A stretch of 7,437 nt of DNA from Bifidobacteriaceae bacterium (GCA_031276585.1 JAISMT010000149.1:1-7437), one strand, 5' to 3'. Shown: positions 1-6,544, counted from the stretch's first letter. A program made the numbers and translations. Notes: a model not told the origin generated them from the letters alone.

Positions 1-418
1 CTAAATTCCAGTCCTGAGCCAGTTGGTCCGGCTCGCCGGTGCCTTTGAGTACCGTCAAACTATGTCCCCGTGAGATCACCGTGGCGTGGTCCAGGGCCGC
101 GCGGACCACTGTTTCTAAGCTGGCTGGGTCAGTCAGGGCTCGGATCACGGTGGTTTGGCCGGCGGATTCCGCGGTTAGGCCTTCTAGCCAGGGAACTTGA
201 GCGGCTACCGCTTTAGCTGCAGCGGTGGCATCCATTTGAGCGTCCAGAACGCAGACCGTGGCTTGACCGGGGGTTAGGTGGCTGGGGTCGGTGTAGATTC
301 CCACCCCGGCAGAGTCATTACCGCGTCCGGCGGCCTGGCTTAGCATGCCGCCCAGCAGGGTTCCTAGTTGAGGGTAGAGGTCTGGGTTAATGAGGTGAAG
401 TCCAGCTATACCGCACAT
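1..418 (-). CDS. glxB: Class II glutamine amidotransferase, GlxB/MgsA-like (3' end beyond window)
   Basis: Translation of the minus strand from the ATG at 418-416 gives 139 codons that stay open to the window edge, so only the N-terminal part is present. It begins MCGIAGLHL, which places the nucleophilic Cys at position 2 after Met removal, and has RGNDSAG at residues 32-38, matching the RGxDSAG glutamine-binding motif of N-terminal-nucleophile amidotransferases. The segment SRGHSLTVLKGTGEPDQLAQ near residues 116-135 resembles the stand-alone amidotransferase subunits GlxB/MgsA rather than PurF or AsnB. Such subunits release ammonia from glutamine (or methylamine from a glutamylmethylamide) for a glutamate-synthase-like partner in the cytoplasm. 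An AAAGGAGGGG ribosome binding site lies just upstream of the start. The gene follows the type III glutamine synthetase gene by 65 bp with no terminator, so the two are probably one operon; glxC- and glxD-like genes would be expected next, outside the window. Family assignment is firm, subunit name less so. Confidence 0.85.
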   Translation of the reverse strand, partial: MCGIAGLHLINPDLYPQLGTLLGGMLSQAAGRGNDSAGVGIYTDPSHLTPGQATVCVLDAQMDATAAAKAVAAQVPWLEGLTAESAGQTTVIRALTDPASLETVVRAALDHATVISRGHSLTVLKGTGEPDQLAQDWNL

Positions 419-483
419 ATGCCCCTCCTTTCATTTGAGACTTAGTGTTTCCTAACAATAGATAAAGGCTACCAAGCGGAAAC

Positions 484-1857
484 TTAGGCCGTCAAATAGC
501 GGTCTAGTTCCCAAGCGCTGATAGCGCCGTGCCAGTCATAAAATTCGTTGCGCTTCAAAGTGGAGTAGTAGGTGGAAACCCGCTGAGCCGAGTCCAAAGC
601 ATCCAGAGCGCCGCGCACCACCGTGTTGGCTTCCAGCGCCTCCACCGCATCCAGCAAAGTGCGAGCCAAGGGTGGCCGCCCGGCATGGTTCTGCGACCCG
701 GGTGCGCCGGGGTCCGCTCCCCGCCTGATGCCGTCCAAGCCGGCCCCTAAGCAAGCGGCCATGGCTAGATGAGGCGAAGCGGCGCCATCGGCCACCCGGA
801 TCTCAGCGCGTTGATCATCCGGAATGCGCACCATAACACTGCGGTCATCGCCCCCGTAAGTGGCGTAACGCGGCGCCCAAGTTGAACCTGAAGCGGTGGT
901 ATCCGCACCAGTGCGTTTATAAGAATTGACGGTGGGGTTCAAAATCGCCATCAGGGCATCGGCGTTATCTAACAGGCCCGCAACATAACTGCGTGCGGTG
1001 GGGGAGAGGTTGAACCCCGAGGGGTCTTCCGTGCCCGGGCTGGCCGGAAATACCGGGCCGGTAGCCCCCCACAGTGACATGTGCATGTGCAGCCCACTGC
1101 CGGTACGGTCCGCAAACGGTTTCGGCATAAAAGTGGCCGTCATGCCCCGCTTTTCCGCCAGCATACGGATGATGTAGCGGGCGGTGATCACCCGGTCGGC
1201 TGTTACTAGGGCATCGGCGAAAGCAAAATTCTGTTCAAACTGCCCGTTAGCGTCCTCGTGATCCGAGGCGTAAGGTTCCCAGCCCAACGAATCCATAGCC
1301 CGGGACACGTCTGCCAAATGGTCAAACTGCCTAATCAACCCCCGGGCGTCATAACAGGGCTGGTTGGCAGTGTCAGTCTGGTCCGCCACTCGAATATTGC
1401 CGGACTCATCCCGCGTTACCAGGAAGTACTCCAGCTCGGCGCCCACGTTGAGTTTCAGGCCCAACTCTGCGGCCTGGCGCAACTGTTCCCGCAAGATCTG
1501 GCGAGGCGAGAAAGGGTGCGGTATTCCCAAACGGAAGGTGTCACAATGCACCATGGATAGGCCCCGCTGGATGAAGTGCAGCGGAGTGTAGCTGGCCCGG
1601 TCTGGTACTACCACCAAGTCGCCATCGTCAGGGTCTAGACCCATGGCGCCGGCCGCAAAACCAGCGAACCCCATTTTGCCGGCCTCTAAATCATCCGCCG
1701 CTCGGATCGGCACCAGCTTGGAACAGGGCCGTCCTGTCATGGTGGTGAAAGTGGCCATGATGAAGTCCACGCCATCACGGCGGGCCATCTCTTTCAAGCT
1801 GGGCCCATCGGCTGGTGCTATTGCGGTGGGGTCTTTGGATGGGGCAATGGCTGACAT
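484..1857 (-). CDS. glnT: Type III glutamine synthetase / gamma-glutamylmethylamide synthetase-like ligase
   Basis: This 457-residue cytoplasmic enzyme belongs to the glutamine synthetase fold and would ligate ammonia, or methylamine, to the gamma-carboxyl of glutamate using ATP. Visible active-site elements in order are GAELEYFL (139-146, metal-binding Glu141/Glu143), HEDANGQFEQNF (200-211, Glu201/Glu208), GSGLHMHMSLW (253-263, His257), NSYKR (311-315), DRSVMVRIP (338-346, Arg339/Arg344) and AEIRVADGAA (351-360). After NSYKR it has TGADTTASGSTWAP instead of the PGYEAP of ordinary GlnA; this SGxTWxP signature is typical of the GlnT/GMAS branch. The adenylylation-type Tyr region of GlnA is not recognisable. 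The start at 1857 is supported by an AAGGAGG site at 1870-1864. It leads an apparent operon with the downstream amidotransferase and is divergent from an ammonium transporter gene. The sequence alone cannot decide between ammonia and methylamine as substrate. Confidence 0.9.
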   Translation of the reverse strand: MSAIAPSKDPTAIAPADGPSLKEMARRDGVDFIMATFTTMTGRPCSKLVPIRAADDLEAGKMGFAGFAAGAMGLDPDDGDLVVVPDRASYTPLHFIQRGLSMVHCDTFRLGIPHPFSPRQILREQLRQAAELGLKLNVGAELEYFLVTRDESGNIRVADQTDTANQPCYDARGLIRQFDHLADVSRAMDSLGWEPYASDHEDANGQFEQNFAFADALVTADRVITARYIIRMLAEKRGMTATFMPKPFADRTGSGLHMHMSLWGATGPVFPASPGTEDPSGFNLSPTARSYVAGLLDNADALMAILNPTVNSYKRTGADTTASGSTWAPRYATYGGDDRSVMVRIPDDQRAEIRVADGAASPHLAMAACLGAGLDGIRRGADPGAPGSQNHAGRPPLARTLLDAVEALEANTVVRGALDALDSAQRVSTYYSTLKRNEFYDWHGAISAWELDRYLTA

Positions 1858-1873
1858 GGTGATCCTCCTTGTG

Positions 1874-1908
1874 TTACTGCCTGTGGGCGGTATTACTGCC
1901 TGTAGGCG
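1874..1908 (-). repeat. Tandem direct repeat in the 5' leader of the glutamine synthetase gene
   Basis: Two 16-base units, 1874-1889 (TTACTGCCTGTGGGCG) and 1893-1908 (TTACTGCCTGTAGGCG), differ at one base and have a 19-bp period. They lie between a TTGACA hexamer on the minus strand (1924-1919) and the ribosome binding site at 1870-1864. If TTGACA is a -35 box, the expected -10 position (about 1901-1896) falls inside the repeat but shows no good -10 match, so an activator, or a different promoter, may be needed. Paired sites this close to the start could be a direct-repeat operator or act in the mRNA leader. The repeat is seen directly; its regulatory role is inference. Confidence 0.5.
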
Positions 1909-1995
1909 TACCGTGTTTTGTCAACTGATAGGCGACGTTGATTCCTAATAGTGGAAACTAGTACCGAGTCTGGCACAGGTTTAGCCCCTTGAGGC

Positions 1996-2016
1996 GCCAG
2001 TTAACTGGCTAGAAAC
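1996..2016. promoter_or_regulatory. 14-bp perfect palindrome with adjacent GAAAC motif, candidate operator
   Basis: GCCAGTTAACTGGC at 1996-2009 is a perfect palindrome near the middle of the 272-bp region between the divergent glutamine synthetase and ammonium transporter genes. Its TTAAC (2001-2005) is followed at 6 bp by GAAAC (2012-2016), close to one half of the actinobacterial GlnR consensus gTnAC-n6-GAAAC (the first G is missing). Two further GAAAC pentamers at 1954-1958 and 2052-2056 lack a correctly spaced partner. The palindrome could instead serve the XRE-cupin regulator encoded nearby, since such dimers bind symmetric sites. The rest of the intergenic region shows no convincing sigma-70 promoter for the transporter. 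Function is inferred from position and symmetry only. Confidence 0.4.
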
Positions 2017-2129
2017 GGACCTTTTTCCGCCCGGACACAGACTGGTCACCGGAAACGATGTTTACCCTAGCTACGCTGACCGGGCGGGAGTCCTGAGATG
2101 TTGTAAAGCACCACTGGGGAGGAAAACCA

Positions 2130-3386
2130 ATGGATACAGGAAGTACAGCATGGATTTTGACCAGCACAGCGCTGGTCACATTAATGGTTCCGGGTTTGGC
2201 GTTTTATTACGGCGGCATGACCGGTTTTAAAACCGCCCTCAACATGTTGATGATGGTTTGCGGCGGTTTTGCCGTGGTTCTAGTCACATGGGTGCTGGTG
2301 GGTTACACCCTCGCCTTTGGTAACTCGGTAGGAGGGGCCGGGTTGGTAGGTAACCCGGCAGAGTTTTTAGGACTCAACGGACTGTTGGGTTCCGATGACC
2401 AAGAAGGCCTACCACCCCTGCTTATAGCCGGATTCATGTCCATTTTTGCCGGTCTCACCACCGGTATTGTGGCCGGAGCGGCTGCTGACCGGATGAAGTT
2501 TGGTGCTTGGATGGTGTTTGCCGGGGTTTGGTTAGTTCTGGTGTACGCGCCGGTCTGCCACTGGGTTTTCGATTTCGATGCTGAGGGCCACACCGGCGGT
2601 TGGATAGCCAACAAGCTGCAAGCCATTGACTTTGCCGGCGGAACCGCGGTCCACATCAACTCCGGGGCCGCTGGACTAGCACTCGCTCTAGTCCTGGGTA
2701 AACGCCGCTCCTGGAAACGCCCACCCCGGCCCCATTCGCTGCCGTTGGTACTGCTGGGCGCGCTGTTGCTGTGGGCTGGGTGGTACGGCTTTAACGGTGG
2801 TTCTGCTTTGGCTGCTAACAACGCTGCGGGCGTTATGTCCGCCAACACCCTCTTCGGTACCGGGGCCGCCACCATCGCCTGGCTAGTAGTGGAAAAGATC
2901 CGCTACAAGCATTCCACGGCCCTGGGCGGTGCTTCCGGTATGGTGACCGGGCTGGTTGCCCTCACCCCGTCCGGGGCGGCAGTGGACGCCATCGGCGCTT
3001 TGATTATTGGCGCCGCTGCTGGTGTGCTGTGCTGCTTTGCGGTCAACTGGAAACGTTCCTTGGGTTATGACGATTCCCTGGACGTGGTGGGCGTTCACCT
3101 AGTAGGCGGAGTCTTGGGCACCCTCATGATCGGGTTGCTAGCTAACCCCGACGCCCCCAACGCTGGTACCGGCTTGTTCTACGGCGGCGGTCTCAAGCTA
3201 CTCGGGATCCAGGCACTGGCCGCCTTCGCGGTGGTGGCCTACTCCTTCATAGTCACCTTGTTGATTGCTTGGGTACTCAACAAAACCATGGGTATCCGGG
3301 CTACTCCCGAAGACGAGGACCGCGGCCTGGACCAGGTAGTACACGCTGAACGGGCCTATGACATCCCCGCCACGGTGGGCGATTAA
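2130..3386 (+). CDS. amt: Ammonium transporter, Amt/AmtB family
   Basis: This 418-residue polytopic membrane protein conducts ammonium, and often methylammonium, across the cytoplasmic membrane as a trimer. The twin pore histidines are clear: DFAGGTAVHIN (Asp167, His175) and DDSLDVVGVHLVGG (His323). GWYGFNGGSAL supplies Phe221 and Ser225, equivalents of E. coli F215 and S219. There are about eleven hydrophobic segments, and the N terminus starts directly with TM1, without the cleaved signal peptide of E. coli AmtB. The C-terminal tail keeps GLDQVVHAERAY (399-410), the region that transmits gating by PII proteins. Two pore-mouth positions are unusual relative to E. coli: HWVF places Phe147 at the W148 position, and FMSIF (102-106) has Met in place of Q104. 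GGGGAGG at 2116-2122 fixes the start. No glnK or glnD follows; a hairpin and a regulator gene do. Divergence from the glutamine synthetase gene suggests joint control. Length and motifs indicate an intact gene. Confidence 0.96.
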   Translation: MDTGSTAWILTSTALVTLMVPGLAFYYGGMTGFKTALNMLMMVCGGFAVVLVTWVLVGYTLAFGNSVGGAGLVGNPAEFLGLNGLLGSDDQEGLPPLLIAGFMSIFAGLTTGIVAGAAADRMKFGAWMVFAGVWLVLVYAPVCHWVFDFDAEGHTGGWIANKLQAIDFAGGTAVHINSGAAGLALALVLGKRRSWKRPPRPHSLPLVLLGALLLWAGWYGFNGGSALAANNAAGVMSANTLFGTGAATIAWLVVEKIRYKHSTALGGASGMVTGLVALTPSGAAVDAIGALIIGAAAGVLCCFAVNWKRSLGYDDSLDVVGVHLVGGVLGTLMIGLLANPDAPNAGTGLFYGGGLKLLGIQALAAFAVVAYSFIVTLLIAWVLNKTMGIRATPEDEDRGLDQVVHAERAYDIPATVGD

Positions 3387-3458
3387 CCCCAATAGCCACC
3401 AAAACCACCCCCGGCAGTCCAATGCCCCGGTTGGGCCAGGTGCTAATTTCAATGGGAT

Positions 3459-3498
3459 TTGCCCGGCGGCGGAGTGATACCCGGCCGCCGCCGGGCAA
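3459..3498. terminator. GC-rich 14-bp hairpin after the ammonium transporter gene
   Basis: TTGCCCGGCGGCGG (3459-3472) pairs perfectly with CCGCCGCCGGGCAA (3485-3498) around a 12-base loop, starting 72 bp after the transporter stop codon. No T tract follows on either strand, so it is not a classical intrinsic terminator; U-less hairpins have been proposed as terminators or mRNA 3'-end stabilisers in actinobacteria. Its position suggests it ends the transporter transcript and separates it from the regulator gene downstream. Confidence 0.55.
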
Positions 3499-3534
3499 CT
3501 AGACCAGTCAGCATTCGAAACTATGGAGCGCAAT

Positions 3535-3656
3535 CCGAGTTTTTTTACTTGGGTCCCCGTAAAGAATTTCGAGCTTGGACGAGTCCCCGCGAAATATCTA
3601 ACCGTTGACGGGGCCCCGCAAGTGATTCGAGCGGAGCGAGGAGATTTTGTGGGGTG
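3535..3656 (-). repeat. Intergenic mosaic repeat, copy A (inverted relative to copy B)
   Basis: Read on the minus strand this stretch starts CACCCCACAAAATCTCCTC, contains TCGAATCACTTGCGGGG, two looser copies of the same unit (around 3580-3600 and 3551-3575, each ending GCGGGGAC or ACGGGGAC), and finishes GTAAAAAAACTCGG. The same beginning, the first unit and the same end occur in the same order on the plus strand at 6715-6783. The element sits directly upstream of the regulator's ribosome binding site at 3662-3667, so it could carry or modulate that gene's promoter; I see only weak promoter-like hexamers inside it (for example TATCTA at 3595-3600). No encoded protein is plausible. The shared sequence is seen directly; membership in a genome-wide family is inferred. 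Confidence 0.6.
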
Positions 3657-3673
3657 TTTTTGAGGAGCCACCT

Positions 3674-4318
3674 ATGATGGCAGACGTGACCCACCAGGAT
3701 TCCCGGACGGTACCGGACCCAACTCCCGAAGCCTTACACCAGGAGTTAAAGGAAGCCATTGCGGCGCAGGTCCGGGCCATCCGGCAAGCGGGTGGCTGGT
3801 CGGTAGCGGCCGCCGCCGAGCGGATTGGCATTTCTAAAGCCATGCTGTCCAAGATTGAAAACGCCCAAACCTCGTGTTCGTTAGCCACTTTGGCGGCCTT
3901 AGCTGAGGGTTTGGATGTGCCTGTGACCGCCTTGTTCCGGGGGGTGGCAGTGGAGTCAGAAGCCGTTTTTGTCCCCTCCGGGCAGGGCGCCAAGATCATC
4001 CGGCGAGGTTCTAAGCAAGGCCATCTTTATGAACTTTTAGGTTCATTACGAGGGCCTCACAAACGGATGGAAGCTGTGCTGGTCACCTTGGATCACAGTT
4101 CTGAGGTGTTCCCCATGTTCCAACACCTCGGTACGGAACTGTTGTACATGCTGGAAGGCACAGTGGTGTATCACCACGGTGATGTGGATTACACCATGCG
4201 TCCCGGTGACGCCCTGCAATTTGATGGTGAGGCTCCCCACGGCCCGGTGGACTTGGTCCGCACCCCTTGCCGTTTTCTATCGGTCACCGCCTACCCGGAT
4301 TCCGCCCCCGACGCCTGA
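3674..4318 (+). CDS. XRE-family regulator with C-terminal cupin domain
   Basis: The 214-residue product has an N-terminal lambda-repressor-type helix-turn-helix at about residues 29-90 (IRQAGGWSVAAAAERIGISK, then AMLSKIENAQTSCSLATLAAL) and a cupin_2 barrel at about 132-205 with HLGTELLYMLEG and MRPGDALQFDGEAPHG motifs. Proteins of this build (PuuR-like) are cytoplasmic repressors or activators whose cupin domain senses a small ligand, often an amine, amino acid or nitrogen compound. The start at 3674 is preferred because GAGGAG at 3662-3667 is correctly spaced; an in-frame TTG at 3647 lacks a binding site and lies in the repeat, and a second ATG follows at 3677. It lies between the nitrogen genes and the nucleoside genes. 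By analogy with glnT/glxBCD clusters, the divergent glutamine synthetase and transporter genes are the likelier targets, but cdd only 37 bp downstream may be co-transcribed with it. Ligand and targets are not shown by the sequence. Confidence 0.88.
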   Translation: MMADVTHQDSRTVPDPTPEALHQELKEAIAAQVRAIRQAGGWSVAAAAERIGISKAMLSKIENAQTSCSLATLAALAEGLDVPVTALFRGVAVESEAVFVPSGQGAKIIRRGSKQGHLYELLGSLRGPHKRMEAVLVTLDHSSEVFPMFQHLGTELLYMLEGTVVYHHGDVDYTMRPGDALQFDGEAPHGPVDLVRTPCRFLSVTAYPDSAPDA

Positions 4319-4329
4319 ACGGTACCGTT
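4318..4329. promoter_or_regulatory. 12-bp palindrome overlapping the regulator stop codon, upstream of cdd
   Basis: AACGGTACCGTT is perfectly self-complementary and begins on the last base of the regulator stop codon, 26 bp before the cdd start. It could be an operator for cdd or chance; a single 12-bp palindrome is weak evidence. No promoter hexamers of quality accompany it. Confidence 0.25.
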
Positions 4330-4355
4330 ATGCACTCACCGAAAGGACCGCCCTA

Positions 4356-4730
4356 ATGGAGTGGGACAGTCTTACCCTTCAGGCCGCTGCCGCCACGGTT
4401 TACGCTTACTCCCCTTATTCGGGTTACGTCATGGGAGCCGCCGCCGTGGCCGATGACGGCCGTTTGGTTCAGGGCTGCAACGTGGAGAACGCTGAAGGTA
4501 GTTTGACTATATGTGCTGAATGTTCGCTGGTCAGCGCGTTGCATCTGTCTGGTGGGGGCCGGCTGCTCCAGTTGGTTTGTGTAGACGGAGTGGGCCAAGT
4601 GGTGGTGCCTTGTGGTGGTTGCCGGCAGCTCCTGTGGGAGCACGGCGGCCCGGGTTTGCGGATCTTGACTCCGGTAGGTGAAATGACTTTAGGTCAGTTG
4701 CTGCCACAGTTCCAAACGCAGGAGGATTGA
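4356..4730 (+). CDS. cdd: Cytidine deaminase
   Basis: This 124-residue zinc enzyme hydrolyses cytidine and deoxycytidine to uridine and deoxyuridine in pyrimidine salvage. Family signatures are YSPYSGYVMGAAA (18-30), GCNVENA (40-46), the zinc and catalytic motif TICAEC (51-56, Cys53 and Glu55) and PCGGCRQLLWEH (85-96, zinc ligands Cys86 and Cys89). Length fits the homotetrameric bacterial class. Residue 56 is Cys where B. subtilis-type enzymes have Arg (CAER); as I recall, the mycobacterial enzyme shares CAEC. The frame is open well upstream of the chosen ATG, but that part overlaps the regulator gene, and GAAAGGA at 4341-4347 supports the start at 4356. The stop codon shares its last base with the next gene's ATG, implying translational coupling to the phosphosugar mutase. 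The pair points to nucleoside catabolism or salvage. Confidence 0.95.
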   Translation: MEWDSLTLQAAAATVYAYSPYSGYVMGAAAVADDGRLVQGCNVENAEGSLTICAECSLVSALHLSGGGRLLQLVCVDGVGQVVVPCGGCRQLLWEHGGPGLRILTPVGEMTLGQLLPQFQTQED

Positions 4731-6544
4731 TGAATCCGGTTCCCAACACGTTGCGGACTCAGGTGGAACAGTGGTTGCAAGAGGACCCGGATTCTTCCAG
4801 CCGGGCGCAACTGGAACAAACCCTGCAACGAGCGCTTCAAGCCGAACCGGCGGCCCTACAAGAGTTAACCAGTGCGTTCGCGGCCCCGTTAGCGTTTGGC
4901 ACCGCCGGGCTGCGCGGACCAATGGGACCCGGCCCTGGGCGTATGAACCGAGCGGTGGTGATCCGGGCCACGGCTGGCCTCATGGCTTATCTGGTGGAAA
5001 GTTTGGCGGACCAGCCCGGGCTCGGCTCGCCTCCCAAAGTGGTGATCGGCTACGACGCACGGCATCATTCAGCCCAATTGGCTCGCGATACTGCCGCCGT
5101 GGTGGTAGCCGCCGGAGGCCGGGCCTTGCTGTGGGAACGGGACTGCCCCACCCCGCTGTTGGCTTACGCGGTACGGCAGATGAACGCCGACGCCGGCGTT
5201 ATGGTTACCGCCTCCCACAACCCGGCACCGGACAACGGTTACAAAGTGTATTTGGGTGGGCGTATGGCTTTAGGTGCGGCTCAAGGGGTACAGATTGTGG
5301 CACCAGTAGACCAGGAAATAGCGCAACACATCACCGCCGCACCGCCCGCCCATCAAGTGTCTTTAGCCACTCGCGGGTGGGAAAGCATCGGAGGGGATCA
5401 AGAACGGGAATACTTACGTGCCGCGGTGCGGGAATTGGCTCCCGTTCCCGGTGCAAACGACCTGCGCATTGTGTACACCGCAATGCACGGAGTAGGAACG
5501 CGGATCGCTTTACCAGCCTTAAAACAAGCCGGGTTCACCGATGTGCAGGTGGTGCCAGAACAAGCCGAACCGGACCCAGACTTCCCCACCGTGCCTTTCC
5601 CCAACCCGGAGGAACCGGGCGGCATCGACCGGGCTAACGTTTTAGCGGAACGAATTGGAGCTGATCTGGTGTTAGCTCATGACCCAGACGCGGACCGTTG
5701 CGCAGTCGCGGTGTATGACCCGCGGGAGGAACGTGGCGGTGCTTGGCGGCGTTTGACCGGCGATGAGGTAGGTGCCTTGTTAGGGGAGGAGACGGCAAAA
5801 GCTTGGTCGCACCAAAATAGGGCCCCCGATGGCGAACGGCCCACCCTGGCTTGTTCCATTGTTTCCTCACGTCTATTGGGGCGTATTTCCCGTCACCATT
5901 TGCTGCGTTACCAAGAAACCTTGACTGGGTTCAAATGGTTGGCCCGCACCCCTGGCCTGGTATTTGGCTATGAGGAAGCTATCGGTTACTGCACCAACCC
6001 GGACCTGGTGCGAGACAAAGACGGGATCACAGCGGCCCTGGCGGTAGCCCGCCTAGCGGCCCGGGCTAAATTAGCTCAAAAATCTTTGATCGATTTATTG
6101 GATGATCTTTACCGCCAACATGGACTGCATCTCACCGGTCAGGTGGCGTTGCGTTTCCCGGATGCTTCCCGGTTAAGCGATGTGATGCGGACTCTGCGCC
6201 GGGCAGCCCCGGCTCGCATCGGTGAGGTGGCGGTGACCCGCACCACTGACCTTGGGTTCGGTTGGGTTGGTAATACTGGGTCCAGCCGGAACCTCACGGC
6301 TCGGGGCCGGGCGGGGGATGTTCTACCCCCTGCCGACGTCTTGATTTACGCTTTAGCAGATTCTTCCCGAGTGGTGGTCCGCCCCTCCGGAACGGAACCC
6401 AAGGTCAAGTGCTATCTAGAAGTGATTCAGCCGGTGTCTGCTACCGCCAGTTTCACGGAACTCACCGAGTTACGGCGCCAAGCCACAGACCGTTTAACGG
6501 CGCTCGCCACCGCTACTCGCGCGTTGTTGGAGCCACTGCACTAA
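4730..6544 (+). CDS. Phosphosugar mutase, PgcA/PGM2/PmmB type (possible phosphopentomutase)
   Basis: The 604-residue product is an alpha-D-phosphohexomutase superfamily enzyme, moving a phosphate between C1 and C6 (or C5) of a sugar via a phosphoserine. All four hallmark loops are intact: VTASHNP (159-165, catalytic Ser162), DPDADR (318-323, Mg binding), GYEEAIGY (413-420, sugar specificity) and RPSGTEPK (551-558, phosphate binding); FGTAGLRG (56-63) marks the N-terminal domain. The length and TASHNPAPDNGYKVY fit the long PGM2/PgcA/PmmB branch, which includes phosphoglucomutases and phosphopentomutases. Coupling to cdd (TGATG overlap) suggests it converts ribose-1-phosphate or deoxyribose-1-phosphate from nucleoside phosphorolysis to the 5-phosphates; a plain glucose or mannose phosphate role remains possible. 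AGGAGG at 4720-4725, inside the end of cdd, serves the ATG at 4730; an in-frame TTG at 4727 is too close to it. No clear terminator follows. Confidence 0.93.
   Translation: MNPVPNTLRTQVEQWLQEDPDSSSRAQLEQTLQRALQAEPAALQELTSAFAAPLAFGTAGLRGPMGPGPGRMNRAVVIRATAGLMAYLVESLADQPGLGSPPKVVIGYDARHHSAQLARDTAAVVVAAGGRALLWERDCPTPLLAYAVRQMNADAGVMVTASHNPAPDNGYKVYLGGRMALGAAQGVQIVAPVDQEIAQHITAAPPAHQVSLATRGWESIGGDQEREYLRAAVRELAPVPGANDLRIVYTAMHGVGTRIALPALKQAGFTDVQVVPEQAEPDPDFPTVPFPNPEEPGGIDRANVLAERIGADLVLAHDPDADRCAVAVYDPREERGGAWRRLTGDEVGALLGEETAKAWSHQNRAPDGERPTLACSIVSSRLLGRISRHHLLRYQETLTGFKWLARTPGLVFGYEEAIGYCTNPDLVRDKDGITAALAVARLAARAKLAQKSLIDLLDDLYRQHGLHLTGQVALRFPDASRLSDVMRTLRRAAPARIGEVAVTRTTDLGFGWVGNTGSSRNLTARGRAGDVLPPADVLIYALADSSRVVVRPSGTEPKVKCYLEVIQPVSATASFTELTELRRQATDRLTALATATRALLEPLH

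Noticed and set aside
447..483. GTTTCC...GGAAAC inverted pair between the glutamine synthetase and amidotransferase genes
   Set aside because: Only six pairs around a 25-base loop and no T tract, so neither a terminator nor a convincing operator.
1890..1924. Promoter TTGACA / TAATAC on the minus strand for the glutamine synthetase gene
   Set aside because: The spacer would be 23 bp, too long for a normal sigma-70 promoter; the TTGACA alone is noted with the tandem repeat.
2303..2875. 190-codon minus-strand open frame inside the ammonium transporter gene
   Set aside because: It is antisense to a well-supported membrane protein gene; the Pro/Ala-rich product is an effect of the codon bias on the opposite strand.
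3647..3673. Upstream TTG start for the XRE-cupin gene
   Set aside because: It has no ribosome binding site and lies inside the repeat; the ATG at 3674 has a well-placed GAGGAG.
4771..5637. 288-codon alternative-frame open frame inside the phosphosugar mutase gene
   Set aside because: Its Arg/Gly/Ser-rich, low-complexity product has no recognisable motif, whereas the overlapping frame carries every mutase hallmark.
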